Shown: positions 1 through 6,260, counted from the stretch's first letter. The stretch is DNA of 7,228 nucleotides from Candidatus Colimorpha enterica (GCA_018065475.1 JAGHTD010000098.1:1-7228); one strand, 5' to 3'. Made by a program: numbers and translations. The notes: generated from the sequence alone by a model not told the origin.

Positions 1-458
1 GAGTTGTTGAGGGTCATTATTTTGAGGGAGATCTTTTTGCTGACGAGCGCTTCTGCCTGAACGCCGACGCCGTTCTGAGTGATAGCGAGGGCGAGAGGGG
101 ACTTTTCGCTGTTGACGTCGCCGCTCTGATTGAGCTTTGTCGCCGCCGCGGGGTTCACAGCCGTGCAGAAGGGGTTGACGCAGTAGAAGCCGTCGGTGGC
201 AAGCGTGCCGTAGTATTTGCCGAAAAGGGTGAGGACGAGGGCTTCCTGCGGCTTGATGACCTTGAGGCCGAGAAGCGGGAGCCAGCCGACCGTGAGAATA
301 AGCCCGGAAATGATAATGCCGACGATGTTGAGGACGCCCGGTGCTGTGTCAAGTCTTATGGCGAAGAAGATAAGCCCGGCGAATGCCGCTATGAGAAGCA
401 GTATCTCGATTATCAGCACCGCCATTCCGTTTTTGTTTGTGATGGTTTTGTTTTCCAT
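1..458 (-). CDS. SPFH/Band-7 domain membrane protein (C-terminus cut by window edge)
   Basis: The first 152 residues are visible and the frame runs open off the window edge. Two hydrophobic segments, about residues 12-34 and 42-65, form an N-terminal membrane anchor. They are followed by the start of an SPFH (stomatin/prohibitin/flotillin/HflK-C) domain: KVIKPQEALVLTLFGKYYGT at 66-85, then GFYCVNPF at 90-97. The later stretch KISLKIMTLNN (142-152) also fits the Gram-positive 'SPFH domain-containing protein' group. These proteins oligomerise on the membrane and are thought to organise microdomains or scaffold partners; no substrate can be read here. The start is ATG at 458-456, with AAGGAGA a few bases upstream and a consensus promoter at 491-519. 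It is separated from the upstream gene by a terminator, so it probably begins its own transcript. The family call is firm; the role is not. Confidence 0.85.
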   Translation of the reverse strand, partial: MENKTITNKNGMAVLIIEILLLIAAFAGLIFFAIRLDTAPGVLNIVGIIISGLILTVGWLPLLGLKVIKPQEALVLTLFGKYYGTLATDGFYCVNPFCTAVNPAAATKLNQSGDVNSEKSPLALAITQNGVGVQAEALVSKKISLKIMTLNN

Positions 459-490
459 GGTACGTCTCCTTGAATTATTATGATATTAAA

Positions 491-519
491 ATGATATCAC
501 ATTTTGCGCTTTTTGTCAA
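491..519 (-). promoter_or_regulatory. Sigma-A promoter of the SPFH gene
   Basis: Read on the minus strand, TTGACA (519-514) is followed after exactly 17 bases by TATCAT (496-491). The -35 is a perfect consensus match and the -10 matches in five of six positions. It lies about 30-60 bases upstream of the SPFH start codon. An A/T-rich inverted repeat just upstream (524-543) could act as an UP element. Confidence 0.8.
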
Positions 520-523
520 GGGG

Positions 524-543
524 TTTGAAAAAAGTTTTTCAAA
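524..543. repeat. A/T-rich inverted repeat upstream of the SPFH promoter
   Basis: TTTGAAAAA (524-532) is a perfect inverted match to TTTTTCAAA (535-543), with a 2-base spacer. It sits between the terminator at 544-570 and the -35 box at 514-519. Phased A and T tracts in this position are typical of bent DNA or UP elements for RNA polymerase alpha. A similar but less symmetrical tract lies upstream of the promoter at 1599-1627. The function is inferred. Confidence 0.4.
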
Positions 544-570
544 AAAAAAGGACGCTGTGCGTCCTTTTTT
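541..570 (-). terminator. Rho-independent terminator of the secreted-protein gene
   Basis: GGACGC (550-555), loop TGT and GCGTCC (559-564) form a perfect GC stem, extended by six A-T pairs (544-549 with 565-570). On the minus strand the stem is followed by a run of U from 549 down to 541. It lies 15 bases past the stop at 586. Its symmetry means it could also stop transcription on the plus strand. Confidence 0.88.
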
Positions 571-585
571 GTTTTATCGTCTATA

Positions 586-1551
586 TTACCAGTTTTTGTA
601 TTTTTCTACGGCAAACTCATCAATAAACTTCGACAAACTCTCATAATACGGCTTATCTTCCGTAATATGCGGATCACCGCACATACTTACATACAGATAG
701 TGAGGTACATAATAATCGGGTTTGACAAGCCCTGCGTCCCATTCGAGCAGCTGCTTTTTCGTTCCGTAGAATGTAAGCAGTGCGAAGTTATGCTGAATAT
801 CAAGACAGACTTTTTCGACATCCTCGACCAACGGCTTGAAGCCCGCCTCGATGAATGCTCTGCGAATGCTGTTGAAATATTCAACCGCTTCATTGTCAAA
901 TCTGTCATTCACGTATAACTCAAACTCGTTCTTGAGATCCGGATCTGCCTTTGTGTTCTCGAGCGCCTCTTCAAGTATCGCTTTCTTGAGCGTCGGATTT
1001 GTGCTTAATGACGCCACTTGCTCTCCGTCGGGAGCAAAGCTCGGTCTCATAAGTTTATGAAAATCCAATGCCGATTCTTCTGTCTGAAAATATCCGTATT
1101 TTGCCCTTGCTGTTTCTTTCACGTTTCCGAGAAACGCGGATCTGATATTCGCAAGGTGTTCCGACTCCCAATATTCATCTCTGTCATCAATATCACTGAT
1201 ATTTACGCGGAACGCAACAAGATCGTCATCCTTTACGCCATATTCTTCGAGCAGACTTTTGAAGCTTCGTGACACTCCCTTATATGTCCCGCGAGCGTCC
1301 TCCGTGTAATGAAGATAATATATTCTGCCGTCGTCGAGATATTCGGTCGAAAGCTCCAACGGAAAAATTATCTTCTTTTCTTCTGCGGTAACGGGTTCCG
1401 CATTGTTTCCCGTCTCCGTATTGTTTTCGGGCAAAAAGCCATTTTCATCAGCGGATTGATTATTTGATACCGCAAAAGCAGTAAATGAAGTTAAAATTGC
1501 GGCTGAAAGCAGAGCGACGATAATGATTTTTATGTTTTTCTTGCTTTTCAT
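586..1551 (-). CDS. Secreted protein of unknown function, 321 aa
   Basis: I do not recognise a family. The N-terminus is a classical Sec signal peptide: basic residues (KSKKNIK, 2-8), a hydrophobic core at about 8-24, and an AFA|VS type I cleavage site near 27/28. No lipobox cysteine is present. Residues about 29-60 are a low-complexity Asn/Glu/Thr linker. The mature domain (about 61-321) is rich in charged and aromatic residues and looks mixed alpha/beta, ending in a Tyr-rich tail. It has only two cysteines (249 and 291), the second in MCGDPHI (290-296). No membrane-anchor or cell-wall sorting motif is visible at the C-terminus, so release or loose wall association is likely. ATG at 1551 is chosen because AAAGGAAC precedes it and the signal peptide starts there. 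It is monocistronic, with its own promoter (1599-1627) and terminator (541-570). It looks more AT-rich than the aroQ-mltG genes, which may mean a lineage-specific or acquired gene. Confidence 0.75.
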   Translation of the reverse strand: MKSKKNIKIIIVALLSAAILTSFTAFAVSNNQSADENGFLPENNTETGNNAEPVTAEEKKIIFPLELSTEYLDDGRIYYLHYTEDARGTYKGVSRSFKSLLEEYGVKDDDLVAFRVNISDIDDRDEYWESEHLANIRSAFLGNVKETARAKYGYFQTEESALDFHKLMRPSFAPDGEQVASLSTNPTLKKAILEEALENTKADPDLKNEFELYVNDRFDNEAVEYFNSIRRAFIEAGFKPLVEDVEKVCLDIQHNFALLTFYGTKKQLLEWDAGLVKPDYYVPHYLYVSMCGDPHITEDKPYYESLSKFIDEFAVEKYKNW

Positions 1552-1598
1552 AGTTAAAAGTTCCTTTCTGATTTTGATTTATTATTTTTGCTGTGTAT

Positions 1599-1627
1599 AG
1601 TATATCATACCCCCCGGGGGTAGTCAA
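1599..1627 (-). promoter_or_regulatory. Sigma-A promoter of the secreted-protein gene
   Basis: On the minus strand TTGACT (1627-1622) is separated by 17 bases from TATACT (1604-1599). Both hexamers differ from consensus at one position. The start codon is about 48 bases downstream of the -10, leaving room for a short leader with the AAAGGAAC ribosome binding site. Long A and T tracts lie upstream (1628-1665). The spacer contains the palindrome annotated separately. Confidence 0.82.
1608..1622. promoter_or_regulatory. Candidate CsoR/RcnR/CstR-type operator in the promoter spacer
   Basis: The plus-strand sequence TACCCCCCGGGGGTA is a near-perfect palindrome of a C6G5 core flanked by TA. It fills most of the spacer between the -35 and -10 boxes and overlaps the first base of the -35. 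Operators of the CsoR/RcnR/CstR family of Cu-, Ni- or persulfide-sensing repressors have the general form TACC-C/G tract-GGTA and often overlap promoters. A bound repressor here would block RNA polymerase. The match to the family consensus is from memory. The regulator and its ligand are not identified, and no such regulator is encoded in this window. Confidence 0.5.
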
Positions 1628-1720
1628 GATTTTTTTGTGATTTTTTTCAAAAAAACTTTTTTCTCGTGAAAAGCACAGCCGATACGGCAATAAAAGAGGC
1701 GGACGGTGCTGTCGGAAAAC

Positions 1721-1759
1721 AAAAAATATGTTCTGCGGGTCTCGCAAAACATATTTTTT
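1721..1759 (-). terminator. Rho-independent terminator of the YxjI-like gene
   Basis: A 12-bp perfect stem, AAAAAATATGTT (1721-1732) with AACATATTTTTT (1748-1759), is extended inward past one mismatch by TGCG/CGCA. On the minus strand the distal arm ends in a run of six U. It begins 5 bases past the stop codon at 1764. The A and T flanks are symmetrical, so it may work in both directions. The bases between this hairpin and the next promoter (about 1628-1720) hold no gene or RNA that I recognise, apart from A/T tracts near 1629-1662. Confidence 0.85.
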
Positions 1760-1763
1760 CTGT

Positions 1764-2258
1764 TCACGTATTGTTTGACGCGGCGGCAGCGCTGTTCTGC
1801 GCGCATACGGCGTCGATTATCAGCACGACGCAGAGGGCCGTGATCTCGTCTTCGCCTTCGGCAACGGCGATCTCGTAGGTGTCTCCCCAGGTGAACCAAC
1901 GTTTTGAGACAGCCGCTATCCTGCGTCCGGAGGAGGTGATCTCATACTCGTGATCGAAAAAATCCCCCTTTACCGTCCAACCGGGGCCCTCGACGGTGTA
2001 TTCCTGACGGAAGAAGGTGAATTCCTTTGTGACGCAGGCGACGTCGGCGCCGTTTCTGCTGATATAATACTTCGGCAGGAATGACCAGACCTTTTGGTGA
2101 ATGAAGGCAAGCTCCCTTTCCGACCGGTCGAGAACGTGAAGCTTTTTCCCGAAGGTGAACACGTCGCCCTTGACGGAATATCTGTCTGTCTCGTTTTCGT
2201 CGAATACGCGGAACTTATCGCCCCACGAAAAGACCTTCTGTTTGATGTAGAGTTTCAT
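1764..2258 (-). CDS. LURP-one-related / YxjI-like protein (tubby-like fold), 164 aa
   Basis: The short beta-rich repeats are those of the LURP-one/YxjI family, which shares the tubby C-terminal beta-barrel fold. Markers are the opening KLYIKQKVFSWGDKFRVFDE (2-21), VKGDVFTFGKKLHVLD (29-44), VKGDFFDHEYEI (96-107) and VSKRWFTWGDTYEI (117-130). A hydrophobic strand or helix, ALCVVLIIDAV (141-151), follows; it forms the buried helix in tubby-like folds. The molecular role of bacterial members is unsettled; membrane or phospholipid binding is proposed by analogy with tubby and scramblases. Length is normal for the family, plus a short Ala/Asn tail. ATG at 2258 has AGGAGC six bases upstream. No convincing promoter was found in the 87-base gap to gapA, so expression may depend on read-through from gapA. 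A strong terminator follows. Confidence 0.8.
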   Translation of the reverse strand: MKLYIKQKVFSWGDKFRVFDENETDRYSVKGDVFTFGKKLHVLDRSERELAFIHQKVWSFLPKYYISRNGADVACVTKEFTFFRQEYTVEGPGWTVKGDFFDHEYEITSSGRRIAAVSKRWFTWGDTYEIAVAEGEDEITALCVVLIIDAVCAQNSAAAASNNT

Positions 2259-2291
2259 TTATTGCTCCTGTCTGCGCTTGCGCTATAAGAA

Positions 2292-2325
2292 ATCCGCCGA
2301 AAACCTTTTCGGGCTCACGGCGGAT
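2292..2325 (-). terminator. Probable (weak) intrinsic terminator after gapA
   Basis: ATCCGCCG (2292-2299) and CGGCGGAT (2318-2325) form a perfect 8-bp GC-rich stem around an 18-base loop. On the minus strand the stem runs into GAUUUCUU, a short and interrupted U tract. It is in the right place after the gapA stop codon (2346), but the weak U run suggests partial termination. That would let some transcripts continue into the YxjI-like gene. Confidence 0.6.
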
Positions 2326-2345
2326 GAACAACTGATTATCTTATA

Positions 2346-3374
2346 TCAGATCTCAGCGAAGTACTTGATGGTGCGGACCATCTGAGAGGTGTAGGAGTTC
2401 TCGTTGTCGTACCAAGAAACTACCTGTACCTGGTAGGTGTCGTCGTCGATCTTTGCAACCATGGTCTGAGTTGCATCGAAGAGAGAACCGTAACGCATAC
2501 CGATAACGTCAGAGGAAACGATCTCGTCGGTGTTGTAACCGAAGGACTCGGTTGCAGCTGCCTTCATAGCGGCGTTGATGGGCTCCTTGGTGACGTCCTG
2601 ACCCTTAACGACTGCAACGAGGATGGTCGTGGAGCCGGTAGCGGTGGGAACATGCTGAGCGGAGCCGATGAGCTTGCCGTTGAGCTCGGGGATAACGAGG
2701 CCGATCGCCTATGCTGCGCCGGTGGAGTTGGGGACGATGTTCTGAGCGCCTGCTCTGGAGCGGCGGAGGTCACCCTTTCTCTGAGGACCGTCGAGGATCA
2801 TCTGGTCGCCGGTGTAAGCGTGAACGGTGGTCATGATACCGCTCTGGATAGCGTAAGCGTTGTTGAGCGCCTGAGCCATGGGAGCGAGGCAGTTGGTGGT
2901 GCAGGATGCTGCGGAGATGATCTGATCATCAGCGGTGAGCGTCTTGTGGTTTACGTTGTAAACGATGGTCTTGAGGTCGTTTCCTGCGGGAGCGGAAATG
3001 ACGACCTTCTTTGCGCCTGCGTTGATGTGAGCCATGGACTTCTCCTTGGAGGTGTAGAAGCCGGTGCACTCGAGGACGACGTCAACGTCAAGTGCCTTCC
3101 AGGGGCAGTCGTTAGCGTCCTTGCAAGCGTAGATTTTGATTTCCTTACCGTCAACGATGATGGAGTCTTCGGTAGCCTCTACAGTGTGGAGGTTCTCGCC
3201 GACCTTACCGCAGAAGGAACCCTGAGCGGTATCGTATTTGAGAAGGTGAGCAAGCATTTTGGGGCTTGTAAGATCGTTGATGGCAACGACTTCGTAACCA
3301 TCAGCAACGAACATCTGGCGGAATGCGAGACGTCCGATACGGCCGAAGCCGTTAATAGCAACTTTAACAGACAT
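2346..3374 (-). pseudogene. gapA: Glyceraldehyde-3-phosphate dehydrogenase interrupted by one in-frame TAG
   Basis: GAPDH converts glyceraldehyde-3-phosphate, phosphate and NAD+ to 1,3-bisphosphoglycerate in cytosolic glycolysis. The frame spans 343 codons including the terminal TGA, the normal GapA length. Its only defect is TAG at codon 222 (2709-2711). Before it are the Rossmann motif NGFGRIGR (8-15), D34 in AINDLT for NAD preference, catalytic C158 in SAASCTTNCLAPM, H185 in TTVHAYTGD and the motif NIVPNSTGAA. After it, in the same frame, come AIGLVIPELNGKLIGSA and SWYDNENSYTSQM near the C-terminus. Family members carry lysine (AAK) at the stop, so AAG to TAG explains it. AAGGAGA precedes ATG 3374, with a promoter at 3415-3443. 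No frameshift is seen and the rest looks under normal constraint. Options are a recent nonsense mutation, an assembly or sequencing error, or amber read-through. If TAG terminates, translation yields a 221-residue fragment missing the last 120 residues, almost certainly inactive. Confidence 0.93.
2709..2711 (-). other. In-frame amber codon in gapA
   Basis: The plus-strand bases CTA read TAG on the minus strand, between GCAGCA (Ala-Ala) and GCGATC (Ala-Ile) in the GAPDH frame. The family has lysine here, so one base change from AAG accounts for it. All eight complete-gene and gene-end stops visible in this window are TAA or TGA, none TAG, though the sample is too small to argue for recoding. 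Confidence 0.9.
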
Positions 3375-3414
3375 AGTGAAATCTCCTTAGAAATAATTTA
3401 TTTTCCAATGTATT

Positions 3415-3443
3415 ATTATACATCAAAAAGCGAATAAAAACAA
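3415..3443 (-). promoter_or_regulatory. Sigma-A promoter of gapA
   Basis: On the minus strand TTGTTT (3443-3438) is followed after 17 bases by a perfect TATAAT (3420-3415). It predicts a leader of about 35 bases carrying AAGGAGA eight bases before the ATG. This lets gapA be expressed independently of the mltG operon upstream. No repressor operator is obvious. Confidence 0.75.
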
Positions 3444-3450
3444 TAGTTTT

Positions 3451-3476
3451 TTGTAAAAAAGTTGATTTTTTTACAA
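3451..3476. repeat. A/T-rich inverted repeat just after mltG
   Basis: TTGTAAAAAA (3451-3460) pairs perfectly with TTTTTTACAA (3467-3476) around a 6-base loop, starting two bases past the mltG stop codon. It could form a weak hairpin at the end of the operon transcript, but it has a single G-C pair and no U run after the stem. I therefore do not call it a terminator. It lies just upstream of the gapA -35 box and may instead serve that promoter as A-tract DNA. Confidence 0.4.
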
Positions 3477-3477
3477 T

Positions 3478-4695
3478 TTAATCTTCAACGTCGTCGGTAT
3501 TGACGATAATTCCGGACTCGACCTGACGCACGTTCTCGAGATGCTGTGAGTAAGTGGAGGCAAAGAGAGACGTTCCGTCCTTCTGCGACACGAAATAGTA
3601 GTAAGAAGTCGTGTCGGGATAGAAGGCGTAGTTTATCGCGAGGTAGTCGGGATTCGAGATCGGCCCGGGAGGAAGTCCGCGGTAGAGACGGGTGTTGTAC
3701 GGGCTGTCGGTCTCAAGCTGTTCCTGCGTCAGCTCCGCCGTCCTCTTTTCGAGAATGTACTGGATGGTCGCGTCGGAGCCGAGCAGACCGTATGTGACGG
3801 AGGGGTTGTTTATACGGTTGTGGAATACGGAGGATACTCTGCCGTACTCGTAGTCGTATTTTGCCTCCATCTGTACCATCGAGGCGATCGTGATTATTTC
3901 GTCGAAGGTAAGCTGTCTTTCGGTGCAGAGACGCTCTATATCCTCGCGGTAGGTCTTTCCGAAGGTCGTTTTCAGCTTGTTCTCGAAGTTGGAGAGCATT
4001 TTGTAAATGATCGTGCTTGCCGACGCGTCGGAGTAGTAATAGTAGGTGTCGGGGTAGAGGTAGCCCTCAAGACGGAAGGTCCTTTCCGGCTTCTTCTTGC
4101 CGAGCGCCTCGACGAACCAGAAATCAAAATCGGCGTTGTCGATCGCGTCGTAAAGTTCCTCCTCGGTGCTGAGGTGATATTTGTTGACGAGAAGATCGAC
4201 TACGTCCTTGACGGTCGAGCCCTCGGGGATATATACGACGACGGTGGAACGCTCCTTCGACACGATGTTTGCGAGCGTAGCGTTGAGCTTGTCGTAGTTC
4301 ATCGAAGGATTGACGGTGTATTCGCCTTCCTTATAGACCGTCGTCTTCTTTTTGATCTTGACGTAGAGCTTGTAGATAGAGGGGTATTTGATGACACCCT
4401 TGTCGGCAAGGAGGTTTGCTATATCATCGACGGTCTCGGAGCCGGTGATGTTGAGGGTGACGTCGCTTCCGCTCTTTACGAAAGCGAAGACGTCGTTTGC
4501 CCTCGTTATGGCAAAGACCGAAATGAAACCCGAAACCACGACGATGGCAACTATGAAGATAAGGGCCTTGACGAGACTGGACATGAGCGTGCCGGTCTGA
4601 CGCGAAGACTTCTTCTTTTTTGTGTTTCTGTAAGAGGACGCCGTGACTTTTCTTGCGGTCTGACCTCTTGAGTTTCTGTTTACCGTATTTCCCAT
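3478..4695 (-). CDS. mltG: Endolytic murein transglycosylase MltG (YceG-like), 405 aa
   Basis: MltG cleaves nascent peptidoglycan glycan strands at the membrane and sets strand length during cell elongation. The sequence shows a basic cytoplasmic N-terminus (1-38), one transmembrane segment (about 42-64) and an extracellular part. That begins with a LysM-like region (about 78-150: GSETVDDIANLLADKGVI) and then the YceG catalytic domain. Diagnostic motifs are LEGYLYPDTY (209-218), ASMVQMEA (271-278) with catalytic Glu277 aligned to the essential Glu of E. coli MltG, VFHNRI (290-295), SDATIQY (307-313) and YNTRLYRGLPPGPISNP (333-349). The N-terminus is longer and more basic than in E. coli, as is common in Firmicutes. 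ATG at 4695 follows a GAGGT ribosome binding site, 19 bases past the stop of the CPBP gene, so it is the last gene of the operon. Family assignment is secure. Confidence 0.95.
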   Translation of the reverse strand: MGNTVNRNSRGQTARKVTASSYRNTKKKKSSRQTGTLMSSLVKALIFIVAIVVVSGFISVFAITRANDVFAFVKSGSDVTLNITGSETVDDIANLLADKGVIKYPSIYKLYVKIKKKTTVYKEGEYTVNPSMNYDKLNATLANIVSKERSTVVVYIPEGSTVKDVVDLLVNKYHLSTEEELYDAIDNADFDFWFVEALGKKKPERTFRLEGYLYPDTYYYYSDASASTIIYKMLSNFENKLKTTFGKTYREDIERLCTERQLTFDEIITIASMVQMEAKYDYEYGRVSSVFHNRINNPSVTYGLLGSDATIQYILEKRTAELTQEQLETDSPYNTRLYRGLPPGPISNPDYLAINYAFYPDTTSYYYFVSQKDGTSLFASTYSQHLENVRQVESGIIVNTDDVED

Positions 4696-4714
4696 TTTTA
4701 CCTCATCTGTCTGT

Positions 4715-5701
4715 TCAGAAAAGTCCGAACATGGATATGACGAAAATCAGGATGCAAAGGAGCATCGTTGGTGAAAAGAATATTTCCACGCAGTTGCGGA
4801 AATTGTCCGAGACACCGCCGCGGCGGATGTTTTCGGAATATTCCGACGCCGAAACGTCGGGGGTGGAATCGTCCGTCTTCACGAGAAGATAAGACGGGGT
4901 GGGTGTGCCGTTTGTGGCGGAAAGGTTCATTATCCTCTCAAACTCGGCGAACATGAACGCCGCGCTGATGAGGAAGAGGACCAATATCGTGAACAAAGAA
5001 GTGAACTTGTTTGCGGGGTTGCTGAGCGCGTTGAAGACGTATTTCTCACCGAAGATCAGATAGGCGTTAAGAAGTATATGCGAGATGAACGCCGTGAGCG
5101 CGGACCTCGTGACGTATGTGAGTGCGCAGTAACAGATCCCGCTGAAAATGTAGATGGGAATAAGCTCAAAGCTCATCGGGAGCATTGCGGACATCAGCAC
5201 CGAGGCAAATGACGCGGAGACGGCGTTTAAGCCGCTGCCGTTGTATTCGGTCAGCGTGATAACTCTGAAAACGAGCTCCTCACAGATCGCGGGGATGAGG
5301 GCGAACGCCATTGCGGCGGGGAGCATCTGATCCGTCTCGATGTTGGCTCCGAGGTAGGCGGGGAAGAGCGTTCCCGTCGGAGATTTGAGGCCGAACAGAT
5401 AGATCTGCCCGTAGCGGATAAGCGTGGTGCCGAGCGCCGCGGTGAGGGCAGTGACGACTACGGCTCCGAACTCGGAGGGCGGGAACAGCTTGATGTTGCT
5501 GTGCGCAAGGTAGTCGATACCGTTTATTCGGCAGAACACAGCCGCGGGGATGATGAATATCAGCACCTGGACTATGATCGCGGAAAGATACACGTTTCCG
5601 CCCGTCGCGATTATCTTTTTCTCACCGAGCTTTGCGGCAAGCATGAGAAGAAAGATGATGAAGACGAGCAGAGGCGTAGTAAGCGTCGGATTTTTCTTCA
5701 T
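4715..5701 (-). CDS. CPBP (CAAX protease / Abi) family membrane protein, motif 2 degenerate
   Basis: A 328-residue multi-pass membrane protein with hydrophobic segments near 9-22, 35-55, 80-98, 128-140, 160-175, 178-195, 200-216 and 236-252, a polar loop (about 254-305) and a final helix at 311-328. CPBP intramembrane metalloproteases have three motifs. Here EExxxR is present as EELVFR (141-146) and the third motif HxxxN as HILLN (208-212). The middle FxxxH motif aligns with MSAML (170-174), so its His, a catalytic residue in the archaeal Rce1 structure, appears to be Leu174. The protein may therefore be inactive or use another ligand. Bacterial CPBP proteins are linked to bacteriocin immunity, protein processing or scaffolding; the substrate is unknown. 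ATG 5701 starts one base after the DJ-1 stop (TGATATG) with only a weak ribosome binding site, implying translational coupling. It lies 19 bases before mltG. Confidence 0.85.
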   Translation of the reverse strand: MKKNPTLTTPLLVFIIFLLMLAAKLGEKKIIATGGNVYLSAIIVQVLIFIIPAAVFCRINGIDYLAHSNIKLFPPSEFGAVVVTALTAALGTTLIRYGQIYLFGLKSPTGTLFPAYLGANIETDQMLPAAMAFALIPAICEELVFRVITLTEYNGSGLNAVSASFASVLMSAMLPMSFELIPIYIFSGICYCALTYVTRSALTAFISHILLNAYLIFGEKYVFNALSNPANKFTSLFTILVLFLISAAFMFAEFERIMNLSATNGTPTPSYLLVKTDDSTPDVSASEYSENIRRGGVSDNFRNCVEIFFSPTMLLCILIFVISMFGLF

Positions 5702-5702
5702 A

Positions 5703-6260
5703 TCAGCTCATTATGCTCTTCTGCATTTTTTCTGCGGTTTCTTTGCCGTGGAGGACGGAGACGAGCTCGATACCGAACCTGATCGCCATGCCCATACCCG
5801 ACGCGGTGGTGAACTGACCGTCGGTGACGACTTTTCCTCCGTCGGAGGTGTCGGCTACGATGCCGCCCGTGAGCTTCTTTTCAAAGCCGGGGAAGCAGGT
5901 GCATTTCACACCGTTGAGGAAGCCGAGCTCGCCGAGGATGAGGGGAGCGGCGCAGATCGCGGCTATGTGACCGCCGTTTCCGAGCACGTTCATGACGAGA
6001 CCGCAGACCTGCGGGCAGGCACGGAGGTTCTTTGCTCCGGGCATACCGCCGGGGAGGATAATCATCTCGGGGAGTGCGGCGAGATCGTTCAGGTCGGAGA
6101 GCTTCTTGTCGGTCGTATAGGTGACGTTATGGGAACTTGTGGCGGTGTTTTCGTCGTTGAGAGAGACGGTGATGACCTCGTCTCCCGCTCTGCGCAGGAG
6201 GTCGAGAGGCGCAAGCGCCTCAACGTCTTCAAATCCGTCGGCTAAAAATTCGATTATCAT
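5703..6260 (-). CDS. DJ-1/PfpI superfamily protein, 185 aa
   Basis: A complete single-domain DJ-1 family protein. LADGFEDVEALAP (6-18) holds Glu14, equivalent to Glu18 of human DJ-1. The nucleophile elbow AAICAAPLIL (100-109) holds Cys103, the reactive cysteine, and PGGMPGAKNL (70-79) is the usual Gly-rich loop. GQFTTASGMGMAIRFGIELV (148-167) is the standard C-terminal part. Members close to DJ-1/YajL/ThiJ are described as protein or glyoxal deglycases, redox-sensing chaperones or glyoxalase III; the activity of this one cannot be read from sequence. It is cytosolic, with no signal peptide. ATG at 6260 has GAGGAAA upstream, overlapping the end of tmk (12-base gap), and the gene is followed after one base by the CPBP gene. 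All key residues are present. Confidence 0.9.
   Translation of the reverse strand: MIIEFLADGFEDVEALAPLDLLRRAGDEVITVSLNDENTATSSHNVTYTTDKKLSDLNDLAALPEMIILPGGMPGAKNLRACPQVCGLVMNVLGNGGHIAAICAAPLILGELGFLNGVKCTCFPGFEKKLTGGIVADTSDGGKVVTDGQFTTASGMGMAIRFGIELVSVLHGKETAEKMQKSIMS

Noticed and set aside
1608..1622. MerR-type activator site in the promoter spacer
   Set aside because: MerR-activated promoters usually have 19-20 bp spacers; this one is 17 bp and already near consensus, which fits repression better.
1624..1747. Small ORFs or a small RNA in the region between the YxjI-like gene and the next promoter
   Set aside because: The ORFs have no ribosome binding site and cross the terminator and promoter; no convincing RNA fold other than the terminator was found.
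2709..2711. Pyrrolysine or selenocysteine at the gapA stop
   Set aside because: TAG is not the selenocysteine codon. For pyrrolysine there is no supporting tRNA, synthetase or context in the window, and GAPDH has ordinary lysine here.
2346..3374. Frameshift as the cause of the split GAPDH
   Set aside because: The two pieces are in the same frame; bases between them translate to the expected conserved residues, leaving only one stop codon.
2652..3437. Long plus-strand ORF (261 codons) opposite gapA
   Set aside because: It is antisense to a strongly conserved GAPDH coding sequence and its translation resembles no protein; it is open only because of the codon bias of the real gene.
3820..4671. 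Long plus-strand ORF (283 codons) opposite mltG
   Set aside because: It is a low-complexity shadow of the mltG frame, rich in Val, Asp, Glu and Arg, with no domain.
4715..5701. Abortive-infection or bacteriocin-immunity system based on the CPBP/Abi label
   Set aside because: No partner toxin, bacteriocin, nuclease or mobile element is nearby; the gene sits inside a housekeeping operon.
5550..6245. Plus-strand ORF (231 codons) spanning the CPBP and DJ-1 genes
   Set aside because: It crosses two well-supported opposite-strand genes and has no recognisable domain.
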